From CAZSNH01 sp052388455 (lineage in GTDB: Bacteria; Pseudomonadota; Alphaproteobacteria; Rhizobiales; Hyphomicrobiaceae): a DNA stretch of 33,744 nucleotides. Both the position numbers and the translations under genes were made by a program. Below the pieces are notes generated by a model. It saw only the letters and a list, made by a program, of their open reading frames with translations. It was not told the DNA's origin and searched no databases. The stretch lies in the NCBI GenBank assembly GCA_052388455.1, contig JBQTIA010000012.1:1-33744 (forward strand), given 5' to 3'. This document shows positions 16,204 through 23,380 of this stretch, one piece after another (positions within the stretch are counted from its first letter, which is position 1; each line of letters opens with the position of its first letter).

Positions 16204-17799
16204 ATGAGCAGCGCATCGAACTTCCATGCGGGCCGTCAACAGGTTGCGGCCTTGTTGGGCCTGATCGCGCTGGTGACGCTGTTCTCCGATCCGGCCGCGG
16301 CGCAATCCATCGACGAGACGATCAATTCCGCGGTCGCCGCAGTGACGACGCCGTTCGTCAATTTCATTTTCTCGAAGTTTCCCGGCACGGATTTTCCCTG
16401 GATCGTGCTTTGGCTGATCGTCGCAGCGAGCGTATTCACGCTCTATTTCAGCTTCGTCCAGATCCGATGCTTCGGCCTCGCGATTTCCCTAGTGAAGGGC
16501 GATTATTCGAAAAAGGAGGACGCAGGCGAGGTCAGCCACTTCCAGGCTCTCTCGACGGCGCTCTCCGGCACCGTCGGCCTCGGCAACATCGCGGGCGTGA
16601 CGGTGGCGCTTTCGATCGGCGGACCCGGCGCCACCTTCTGGATGATCCTCGCCGGGTTTCTCGGCATGGCCTCGAAGTTCTGCGAGTGCACGCTTGGAGT
16701 GAAGTATCGCAACGAGTATCCCGACGGCACCGTCTCGGGCGGGCCGATGTACTACCTCTCGAAGGGGCTCGCTCTAAAGGGGTACGCCGGTGCGGGCCGC
16801 ATCATGGCGGTAATCTTCGCCGTGTTCTGCGTGCTCGGCGCCTTCGGTGGCGGCAACATGTTCCAGGCCAATCAGGTGCACGCCCAGCTCGTCAACGTCA
16901 CCGGCGGTGCAGATAGCTTCCTCAGCGGGCGGGGCTGGCTGACGGGCCTCGTCATAGCCGCCATCGTGTTCGCCGTCATCGTCGGTGGGATAAAGTCGAT
17001 CGCGCGCTTTGCAGAGAAGATCGTTCCACTGATGGCGGTGATCTACTGCGGCGCGGCTCTCGTCATCATCCTGATGGACATCGACAGGCTGCCCTGGGCC
17101 ATGGGCCAGATCATCCAGGGCGCGTTTACAGAGATGGGCGTGGCCGGTGGCGTCGTCGGCGCGCTGATCCAGGGTTTCCGCCGCGCCGCGTTCTCGAACG
17201 AGGCCGGCGTCGGCTCGGCATCGATCGCACATTCCGCCGTACGTACCAACGAGCCGGTGACGGAGGGCTTCGTGTCTCTGCTCGAGCCGTTCATCGACAC
17301 CGTCATCATCTGCACCATGACGGCGCTGGTGATCATCATCACGGGTGTGCTGCAGGTCGATCCCAACACGGGGCTTTATATCTGGGATGCGAGCGCCGGA
17401 AAGATTGCGACACCCGAAGGGCTGGCCGGTGTCGCTTTGACGTCTTACGCCTTCGCCAGCGTGTTCAGCTGGTTCCCCTACGTGCTCGCCGTCGCGGTCA
17501 TCCTGTTCGCATTTTCGACGATGATTTCCTGGTCGTACTACGGCGTGAAAGCGTGGACGTACCTGTTCGGCGAAGGCCGCACCAACGAGATCGTTTTCAA
17601 TACGATCTTTTGCGTGTTCGTCGTCATCGGCTCGGCGATGAACCTCAGCGCCGTCATCGACTTCGCCGACGCCGCCATCTTCGCCATGGCGCTGATCAAC
17701 ATCGCCGGCCTCTACATCCTGATGCCGGTGGTCAAAGAAGAAATGAACAGCTTCCTCGCCCGTCATAAATCCGGCGAGATCCGCAAGACGAGGGCGTGA
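16204..17799 (+). CDS. Sodium/alanine (AGCS family) symporter
   Basis: The 531-residue product from the ATG at 16204 follows GAAAGGCG. It has a signal-like first hydrophobic segment ending AAAQS and then about 10 further membrane segments. Family signatures are GTVGLGNIAGVTVALSIGGP, FGGGNMFQANQV and EAGVGSASIAHSA with TNEPVTEGF. AGCS carriers bring alanine, glycine or related amino acids into the cytoplasm with Na+. The N-terminal extension between the first and second hydrophobic segments is typical of alphaproteobacterial members. It follows a universal stress protein gene in what looks like an operon. Confidence 0.94.
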   Translation: MSSASNFHAGRQQVAALLGLIALVTLFSDPAAAQSIDETINSAVAAVTTPFVNFIFSKFPGTDFPWIVLWLIVAASVFTLYFSFVQIRCFGLAISLVKGDYSKKEDAGEVSHFQALSTALSGTVGLGNIAGVTVALSIGGPGATFWMILAGFLGMASKFCECTLGVKYRNEYPDGTVSGGPMYYLSKGLALKGYAGAGRIMAVIFAVFCVLGAFGGGNMFQANQVHAQLVNVTGGADSFLSGRGWLTGLVIAAIVFAVIVGGIKSIARFAEKIVPLMAVIYCGAALVIILMDIDRLPWAMGQIIQGAFTEMGVAGGVVGALIQGFRRAAFSNEAGVGSASIAHSAVRTNEPVTEGFVSLLEPFIDTVIICTMTALVIIITGVLQVDPNTGLYIWDASAGKIATPEGLAGVALTSYAFASVFSWFPYVLAVAVILFAFSTMISWSYYGVKAWTYLFGEGRTNEIVFNTIFCVFVVIGSAMNLSAVIDFADAAIFAMALINIAGLYILMPVVKEEMNSFLARHKSGEIRKTRA

Positions 17800-17885
17800 T
17801 CGTCATCGGTGCGGGTGGAGTCGACATCGAGGCCGTGTTACGGATCGGTGTCAATCGAGAAGGATCGTCGACGTGAACGGACCGT

Positions 17886-18095
17886 GTGAAACAACTTGAA
17901 CGTGAGGCCCTCCAGCTTTCGGAATTGGAGCGCTGCGAATTTGTCGACGGCATCCTGGCCAGCGTGCATCGCCATGTTGCCTCTGTCTATGACGCTTGGG
18001 TCGAGGAAGCGAAGGATCGTCTGTCGGCTTGGCGGAGGGGTGAACTCGGCTCGCGTCCCGCAGCGGAGGTCTTCGCAAAGCACATCCGGCCGTGA
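17886..18095 (+). CDS. Addiction-module antitoxin (PF09720-like)
   Basis: The 69-residue product starts at GTG 17886. Its pattern (EALQLSELERCEFVDGILASV, then WVEEAKDRLSAWRRGEL, then PAAEVFAKHIR) is that of the putative addiction module component family, an unstable antitoxin paired with RelE/ParE toxins. Its stop overlaps the toxin start in GTGA, the usual coupling for such pairs. It appears intact while the partner is broken, so it is now either an orphan antitoxin or decaying. Confidence 0.75.
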   Translation: MKQLEREALQLSELERCEFVDGILASVHRHVASVYDAWVEEAKDRLSAWRRGELGSRPAAEVFAKHIRP

Positions 18096-18396
18096 AGCTG
18101 GAGTTTCTGGCTGAAGCCGAGGCGGAGTTAGGGGACGCGATAGAATACTACGACCATCAGCGGCCAGGGTTAGGAGCCAATTTGCGGTGTAGGTGCGAGC
18201 GGCGGCGTTGCGTATCGTCGAGTATCCTCGAGCTTGGCAGTGTCTCGATGACGAGATCCGGCGTTGCCAGCTCAATCGATTTCCCTATGGACTCGTCTAT
18301 GCGATCGAATCGGAGTTGATCCTTATCATTGCTGTCATGCACCTGCATCGAAGGCCGAACTATTGGCGCGCGCGTGCTGCCCGAGGCCGGACTTGA
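18092..18396 (+). pseudogene. RelE/ParE-family toxin, frameshifted
   Basis: The first part (GTG 18092 on) reads MKLEFLAEAEAELGDAIEYY and HQRPGLGAN, the N-terminal half of a RelE/ParE toxin. After codon 18179-18181 the match moves to another frame, which continues RAAALRIVEYP, IRRCQLNRFPYGLVYAI, LIIAVMHLHRRPNYWRARAA, the family's C-terminal half. The change is explained by loss of one T in the run at 18181-18183. In the restored frame a TAG at 18190-18192 stands where GAG (Glu) would be expected, so there are two lesions and the gene is not expected to make an active toxin. The overlap with the antitoxin stop is retained. Confidence 0.82.
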
Positions 18397-18414
18397 TAGC
18401 GGGCATCAATCCGC

Positions 18415-19410
18415 TTACTTCGCCCCTTCTGACAATGCGCCCGCTAACAGCAGCACGTTGCCGCCGAGCCAGCGGTGGCCGGACGCCATCTCGATCGGCG
18501 GCACGGTCCAGGCCGGATGCGAAGCCGCGTAGAGCGGCATCCATCCGGCGCCTGTCTTGACGGGACGCTGCTGTAGAACGCCCGCGAGGTCGTCGAACAC
18601 GGCTGGATCGGCCAGTCCCCGCGCGGTGAGATCGACAAGCCGGCCGACAGCTCCGTTGCCGAAGGCATACCAGTCCTCGCCCCTCCGGCGGGCCAGCTCC
18701 GTCAGCGTCACCAGCGGCATGGCGGCGAAGGCGTGGTAGTGCAGGGCGCGGGGGCCGCGCGCGAGTTCCAGCGGCAGCGCGCCGTCGGGTCGTATGTCGC
18801 TGGCCGCCTCCTGCATGATGCCGCGGGCGGCGTCCCAGTGCGCGGAGCTATCGACGGCGAGGCCGGTAGCGGCCAGTCCGAGCCCCAACCAGTAGGCATG
18901 GTTGTTGCGTTTTACTCCCGGCTGGTCGAACGCGGCGCGCGCCTTGTCGGCCAGCTTCACCAGCCAGCCTGCGATCACCTCCCGCTGCTCGTCGGAGGCA
19001 TGCGCCTTCACCTTGAGATAGGCTAGCGCCGTGCCGGCCAAGGTCCAGCGCCGCTCGGCTTCGGATTGCTTGCCGTCGATGGTGCCGAGCAGGGCTTCGC
19101 CGCGCGACCAGGCGTCCAGCCAGTCGATGGCGCAGAGCGCCCTGTATTTTCCGAGCGAGGGCGTTGCGGCCCTGAGCGAGGCATCCGCATCGGCGACGAC
19201 GTGCTCGAGGTAATCGCGCACCGGCGCGCTCGCCCGGCGCTGGGCTTTGAGGCGAGCGGGATCGACCACCGAGCCGGCATCGTCGGCGTAATAGCGTTCG
19301 AGCGCCAGATCGCGGACGGGCGGCGGGGGAAGATCGCAGGCGGCTGCGGCCGGTGTCAGCGCGACAGCAGCGGTCATCAGCGAGGCGGGGAGGAATGAGC
19401 GGCGGACCAT
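18415..19410 (-). CDS. PL5 (AlgL-like) polysaccharide lyase, probable alginate lyase
   Basis: The 331-residue product has a signal peptide with a twin-Arg-like start (MVRRSFLPAS) ending AAAACD. The mature N-terminus CDLPPPP and KAQRRASAPVRDYL match PL5 lyases, as does CAIDWLDAWSRGEALLG. In the A1-III alginate lyase the catalytic group is Asn191, His192, Arg239 and Tyr246. Here RNNHAYWLG (Asn170, His171) and ARGPRALHYH (Arg218, Tyr225) give the same spacing. It should act in the periplasm on mannuronate-rich polymers. No alginate biosynthesis genes are in the window. It is on the same strand 72 bases after epmB. Confidence 0.87.
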   Translation of the reverse strand: MVRRSFLPASLMTAAVALTPAAAACDLPPPPVRDLALERYYADDAGSVVDPARLKAQRRASAPVRDYLEHVVADADASLRAATPSLGKYRALCAIDWLDAWSRGEALLGTIDGKQSEAERRWTLAGTALAYLKVKAHASDEQREVIAGWLVKLADKARAAFDQPGVKRNNHAYWLGLGLAATGLAVDSSAHWDAARGIMQEAASDIRPDGALPLELARGPRALHYHAFAAMPLVTLTELARRRGEDWYAFGNGAVGRLVDLTARGLADPAVFDDLAGVLQQRPVKTGAGWMPLYAASHPAWTVPPIEMASGHRWLGGNVLLLAGALSEGAK

Positions 19411-19482
19411 CGACCACACCTTAGCGAGGAGGCGTTAACATCAGTTAACCCGCCCAGATCGGATGTTTTCTTTGCGTTCCGA

Positions 19483-20553
19483 TCAATCGGTCGCGACTTC
19501 GCCATCTGGCACGTGATGTAGGGTGCCGCGCCCATCGCGGATGGTTCGCACGGCGGACGCCGAGGGTTCATCCATGTAGCCCGGGCCGATCGGAACCTTG
19601 CCGTGCGCGCCGGGGATGTCGAGCACGTAGGTCGGCAGCGCGAGACCCGACAGGCGACGGCGCAGCTCGCCCATCAGCGCCTGACCCTCGGCTATGGTGG
19701 TGCGGAAATGCGACGTGCCGGGCGCCAGATCCATGTGATGCAGGTAATAGGGCTTCACGCCGGCCTCGACGAGGCCGCGCATCAGAGCCTCCATCGTATC
19801 GGCGTCATCGTTGACGCCGCGCAGCAGCACGCTCTGGCTGACGAGCGAAAGCCCGGCGTCCGCCAGCCGCCGCAGCGCCGCGCGAGCCGCAGGCGACAGC
19901 TCGCGCGGATGATTGGCGTGCACGCCGATGGTGACGGCGCAACGGCTGGACCGCAGGGCGGAGACGAGGTCGGGCGTCACGCGTTCCGGGCTGACCACGG
20001 GGACGCGCGTATGCCAGCGGATGACCTTGACGTGCGCGATGGCGGCAAGCGCGTCGGTCAACTCGCGGATGCGCGTTGCAGAAAGCATCAAGGGATCGCC
20101 GCCGGTCAGGATCACTTCCCAGATTTCGGAACGCGCGCGGATGTAGCAGAGTGCTGCGTCGATCTCGTCACGGGAGAGGCTGGCGGCTGAGTCGGGGCCG
20201 ACCATCTCGCGGCGGAAGCAGAATCGGCAGTAGACGGGGCACACGCCGACGACTTTCAAGAGCACACGGTCGGGGTAGCGGTGCACGAGGCCCTTCACCG
20301 GGCTCTTCAGGTGATCGCCGATGGGGTCCGCCAGTTCCTCGGCGCGATGCTGAAGCTCCCGCACATCGGGCACGAACTGACGCGCGATCGGATCGGCGCG
20401 ATCGTTGCGATCGATTGTTGCCAGCACGGCTGGTGTGATCGCGACGGCATAGCGTTTCGCCACTCGTGCGGCGTCCGCCAGCGCCTGCGCAGGAATGAGA
20501 CCGGCCTCCGCGAGGTCGGCGGCCGTTCGCAGCGTTTTCGATGCGGAGGTCAT
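19483..20553 (-). CDS. epmB: EF-P beta-lysylation protein EpmB (lysine 2,3-aminomutase family)
   Basis: EpmB is a radical SAM, PLP-dependent enzyme that turns (S)-alpha-lysine into (R)-beta-lysine for modification of EF-P. The 356-residue product has the cluster motif CPVYCRFC (Cys105, Cys109, Cys112), VILTGGDPLML for SAM binding, VIRWHTRVPVVSPERV, and the PLP lysine near Lys319 in DIPGAHGKVPIG. The length is near the E. coli enzyme (about 340) and shorter than clostridial KamA. epmA lies 51 bases upstream on the same strand and efp is divergent from it, which fixes the role. Confidence 0.95.
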   Translation of the reverse strand: MTSASKTLRTAADLAEAGLIPAQALADAARVAKRYAVAITPAVLATIDRNDRADPIARQFVPDVRELQHRAEELADPIGDHLKSPVKGLVHRYPDRVLLKVVGVCPVYCRFCFRREMVGPDSAASLSRDEIDAALCYIRARSEIWEVILTGGDPLMLSATRIRELTDALAAIAHVKVIRWHTRVPVVSPERVTPDLVSALRSSRCAVTIGVHANHPRELSPAARAALRRLADAGLSLVSQSVLLRGVNDDADTMEALMRGLVEAGVKPYYLHHMDLAPGTSHFRTTIAEGQALMGELRRRLSGLALPTYVLDIPGAHGKVPIGPGYMDEPSASAVRTIRDGRGTLHHVPDGEVATD

Positions 20554-20604
20554 CGAGTGTGAAAACCGATTGTCATGTTTCCAACTACCACGCGCTTGCC
20601 GCCT

Positions 20605-21645
20605 TTAGCGAGTGGGAGGCCCGTCGAGCGTTGTCCATTGCACCTGGTCGATGTGGGTGGCGCCGGTGGCAAGCATGACGAGGCGGTCGAAGCCGAGCGC
20701 GCACCCGGAGGCGGGCGGCATGATGGCGAGGGCGGCGAGGAAATCCTCGTCGATTGGATAGCGCTCGCCGTAGCGACGCTCTTTCTCCGCCATCTCGGCT
20801 TCGAGGCGCCGGCGCTGCTCGGCCGCGTCGGTCAGCTCGCCGAAGCCGTTGGCCAGCTCCACCCCGCAGCAGTAGAGTTCGAAGCGCTCGGCGACGCGGG
20901 GATCGCGAGTCGAGCGCCGGGCCATCGACGCCTCGCTCGCAGGGTAGTCGTCGAGCAGGGTCGCGAATCCGACGCCGAGGCGGGGCTCGATCAGCGCGGT
21001 CAGAACCTTGGCGAAGATGTCGGACCACGTGTCGCCGTCACGGGGCGGAACGCCGGCCGCAGCGGCGGTGTTCGCGAAGGCTTCGCGGTCGTTGCCGTCG
21101 GGGCCGAGCGTGGCGAGGAGATCGATGCCGGCGAAGCGCTCGAACGCGGCGGCCACCGAAAGCTGTTCGGAATCCTGCCGCGTGTCCGCCGTTTGCCCGC
21201 GCCAGGACACGATTGGATTGCTTGTCGTCGCGCAGGCGAGCCGCAAGAGAGCGTCCGCATCCTTCATCACCTCGGCGAGAGGAACTCCGGCGCGATACCA
21301 CTCCAGCATGGTGAACTCGGGCGCGTGCAGGGCCCCGCGCTCGCGATTGCGAAACACGGGCGCGAACGTGAACAGCTTGCTCTCGCCCGCCGCCAGTAGC
21401 TTCTTGCAGGCGAACTCGGGTGAGGTGTGGAGGTAGAGCCTCTGCCGTTCGAGCCCGGCGCCGACCCGTTCCGTCTCGAAGGCGTGCAGGTGGGTTTCGT
21501 TGCCGGGCGACACCTGCAGGCAGCCGGTCTCGACCTCGACGAACCCGCGGGCCTCGAACCAGGCCCGGATCGCCGCCTTGATCCGCGCCCGCGCCAGCAG
21601 GGCCGGGCGGCGGTCGGCGTGTCGTTCTGGGGACCACCACGGCAT
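20605..21645 (-). CDS. epmA: Elongation factor P--(R)-beta-lysine ligase EpmA (PoxA/GenX)
   Basis: EpmA is a truncated lysyl-tRNA synthetase paralogue, without the anticodon-binding domain, that attaches beta-lysine to EF-P. The 346-residue product shows class II synthetase motif 1 (FEARGFVEVETGCLQVSPG), motif 2 (FRNRERGALHAPEFTMLEWY) and motif 3 (GCALGFDRLVMLATG). It is slightly longer than the E. coli protein (325). It is the first gene of epmA-epmB and is divergent from efp, with a large inverted repeat in the intervening region. Confidence 0.95.
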   Translation of the reverse strand: MPWWSPERHADRRPALLARARIKAAIRAWFEARGFVEVETGCLQVSPGNETHLHAFETERVGAGLERQRLYLHTSPEFACKKLLAAGESKLFTFAPVFRNRERGALHAPEFTMLEWYRAGVPLAEVMKDADALLRLACATTSNPIVSWRGQTADTRQDSEQLSVAAAFERFAGIDLLATLGPDGNDREAFANTAAAAGVPPRDGDTWSDIFAKVLTALIEPRLGVGFATLLDDYPASEASMARRSTRDPRVAERFELYCCGVELANGFGELTDAAEQRRRLEAEMAEKERRYGERYPIDEDFLAALAIMPPASGCALGFDRLVMLATGATHIDQVQWTTLDGPPTR

Positions 21646-21770
21646 GGAAGGGATTAGGGACTAGGGATTGGGGACTTGCGCTGCTCGCTTCGGCCTACTT
21701 GCGCGAAGCAGGACGGATTGTGGCACAGCACGGCATACCTAGTCCCAAGTCCCTAATCCCTAGTCCCTTC
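21646..21770. repeat. Large quasi-palindrome of GGGAYTA units
   Basis: The left arm (21646-21678) is made of repeated GGGATTAGGGACTAGGGATT-like units and the right arm (21738-21770) is its inverted counterpart, CCTAGTCCCAAGTCCCTAAT and on. The arms, about 33 bases each, are separated by 59 bases. The arms also repeat internally, so slipped pairing is possible. It lies between the divergent epmA and efp starts. Confidence 0.75.
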
Positions 21771-21847
21771 TTTTCTGCCGCACTTGGCCTTTTGGCCGCG
21801 AATGGAGTATGAGACGCGCCAGATTCCGATTGGGTCGGGTGGTTCGG

Positions 21848-21866
21848 CCGGCGCGGCTCGCGCCGG
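21848..21866 (+). promoter_or_regulatory. Hairpin in the efp leader
   Basis: CCGGCGCG (21848-21855) pairs perfectly with CGCGCCGG (21859-21866) around GCT, and flanking GGTT/AACC may extend it. It ends 25 bases before the GTG start, so it could sit in the 5' untranslated region. A regulatory role is only possible. Confidence 0.35.
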
Positions 21867-21891
21867 AACCGGCTGTTCATGGAGAAACGAC

Positions 21892-22461
21892 GTGGTCAAA
21901 GTCATCGCCAGCTCGGTCCGCAAGGGGAACGTCCTCGATCTCGAGGGGCGGCTCGCGGTCGTCATGCACGCCGAGAACATCCATCCCGGCAAGGGCACGC
22001 CGGTCACCCATCTCGAAATGCGGCGCATCGCCGATGGGGTGAAGGTGGTCGAGCGCTATCGGACGACCGATCAGGTCGAGCGCGCCTACCTCGAAGAAAA
22101 GGATTTCAATTATCTCGATGAAGACGACATGGGCTACAATTTCATGCAGCCCGAGAGCTTCGACCAGATCACCATCCCGAAGGACATCATCGGCGACGGC
22201 GCCCAGTGGCTGATCGAGGGCATGACCTGCTCGGTCTCGCTTCACGAAGGCATCCCCATCGCGGTCGAGCTGCCACAGCGCGTCACGTTCGAGATCGTCG
22301 AGGCCGATCCGGTCGTGAAGGGGCAGACGGCCTCGTCGTCCTACAAGCCGGCCAAGCTGTCGAACGGTGCCCGCGTGATGGTGCCGCCCCACATCGGCGC
22401 GGGAACACGCGTCGTCGTCATGACCGCCGACGGCAGCTACGTCGAACGTGCGAAGGATTGA
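21892..22461 (+). CDS. efp: Translation elongation factor P
   Basis: EF-P rescues ribosomes stalled at polyproline. The 189-residue product from the GTG at 21892 (GGAG 8-11 bases upstream) begins MVKVIASSVRKGNVLD, as in other rhizobial EF-P proteins; upstream sequence is non-homologous. Lys34 in HPGKGTPV at the tip of domain I is the residue lysylated by EpmA in the enterobacterial system, and both modifying enzymes are encoded next door. Domains II and III follow with the expected IVEADPVVKGQTASSSYKPA and VVMTADGSYVERA ends. It is complete and typical in length. Confidence 0.96.
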   Translation: MVKVIASSVRKGNVLDLEGRLAVVMHAENIHPGKGTPVTHLEMRRIADGVKVVERYRTTDQVERAYLEEKDFNYLDEDDMGYNFMQPESFDQITIPKDIIGDGAQWLIEGMTCSVSLHEGIPIAVELPQRVTFEIVEADPVVKGQTASSSYKPAKLSNGARVMVPPHIGAGTRVVVMTADGSYVERAKD

Positions 22462-22500
22462 TGCTGGCCGGCCTTTAGCGGCCACTCGGGGAGAGATGTC

Positions 22501-22632
22501 ATGGACACGAAATCGATGATCATCGGCGCGCTGGCCGTGGCGGTCGGCGTGCTGGGCTATCTCTACTATCAGGAGACGCGCGAGCCGTCGGTGAAGATCG
22601 ATCTTCCCGGCGTCAAGATCGAGGGACGTTGA
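22501..22632 (+). CDS. 43-residue single-pass membrane protein
   Basis: ATG 22501 follows GGGGAGAG. The product has one hydrophobic segment (SMIIGALAVAVGVLGYLYY, residues 5-23) and a short tail with VKIDLPGVKIEG. The tail after the membrane segment is probably periplasmic or cytoplasmic; topology is unresolved. It is 39 bases downstream of efp on the same strand and converges on the next gene. The good Shine-Dalgarno sequence, composition and position support a real gene. The function is unknown. Confidence 0.75.
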   Translation: MDTKSMIIGALAVAVGVLGYLYYQETREPSVKIDLPGVKIEGR

Positions 22633-22650
22633 GTTCGATCGCCGGGCCGA

Positions 22651-23145
22651 TCACTTGCCTCGGTCGCCGCCGAGATCGCGGCGCAGAGACCATTTGCGGT
22701 GACGATAGGCGATGTCCGCCACCAGCCACTGGCCGGCCTTGCGCACGAGATACAAGTCGACGACGCGCTTGCGGCCGAAGTTCTTGAACTCGGCCCGCGC
22801 GATGGAGTGGTCGCTGTCGTCGTCGCCGCCGTCGATGTCGACATCGCGGATGTTGCAGTCCTGCCCGTCGATCAGGATGTCGAAGTCCAGCCGGTGTTCC
22901 CGGTAGGCATCGGCCAGGAGATCGCGCAGCTCGGGCAGGAAGTGGTACTCGGCGATTTCCGCCAGATTGTACGGCGCACGGCCACGCCCTTCGCAGGCGC
23001 GCTCGACCTGACGGTAGATGTCGCGCGCCACGTCGTCGGCGTCGTCGTCCGCGAGAGCCGACGGCCCCAACAGGCAGAGCGCGAGGCCGGCGGCGGCGGC
23101 TGTTCGGGTGATGGCTCTGGTTCGACGAGCAAGGCTGAGCGGCAT
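22651..23145 (-). CDS. Exported protein of unknown function, DUF3828-like end
   Basis: The 164-residue product starts at ATG 23145 with GGAGTGAGGA upstream and has a signal peptide ending SALADDDA (about residues 1-32). A Cys occurs at VERACEG and another at GQDCNIRD, possibly a disulfide. The C-terminal half, AEFKNFGRKRVVDLYLVRKAG followed by WLVADIAY, resembles the beta-rich repeat end of DUF3828-like or NTF2-like exported proteins, in which a substitute sentence of strand-turn-strand ends in W-x-V-x-D-I. This is a pattern match only. It is divergent from the large membrane protein gene. Confidence 0.7.
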   Translation of the reverse strand: MPLSLARRTRAITRTAAAAGLALCLLGPSALADDDADDVARDIYRQVERACEGRGRAPYNLAEIAEYHFLPELRDLLADAYREHRLDFDILIDGQDCNIRDVDIDGGDDDSDHSIARAEFKNFGRKRVVDLYLVRKAGQWLVADIAYRHRKWSLRRDLGGDRGK

Positions 23146-23380
23146 TCCTCACTCCGCTGGTCATTCAGTTCCGCAGGTTTAGCAGGTGCGGCGGGCGTCG
23201 CCACTGTGGGCTGAGGGATCGCTTAAGACGAGAATGCGCGGGGAACGGGCGCGGTCGCTGAATTGGCGCGCGAGGTGCCGTCTTACGGGGCGGCGGCGAC
23301 AACCGGCGGTCCGGTAACCCAACCTTAGAGGCGCCGCCGATAGAGTTCCGCGACGGAATTCCAGGCGGGCTCGGCGTCGC

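Noticed and set aside
16774..17766. Minus-strand frame of 330 codons opposite the symporter
   Set aside because: Asp/His-rich shadow translation typical of antisense frames in high-GC membrane protein genes.
13841..19410. RTX proteins as mannuronan C5-epimerases working with the AlgL-like lyase
   Set aside because: AlgE-type epimerases combine RTX modules with a parallel beta-helix catalytic module bearing characteristic motifs; none was seen in the RTX proteins here.
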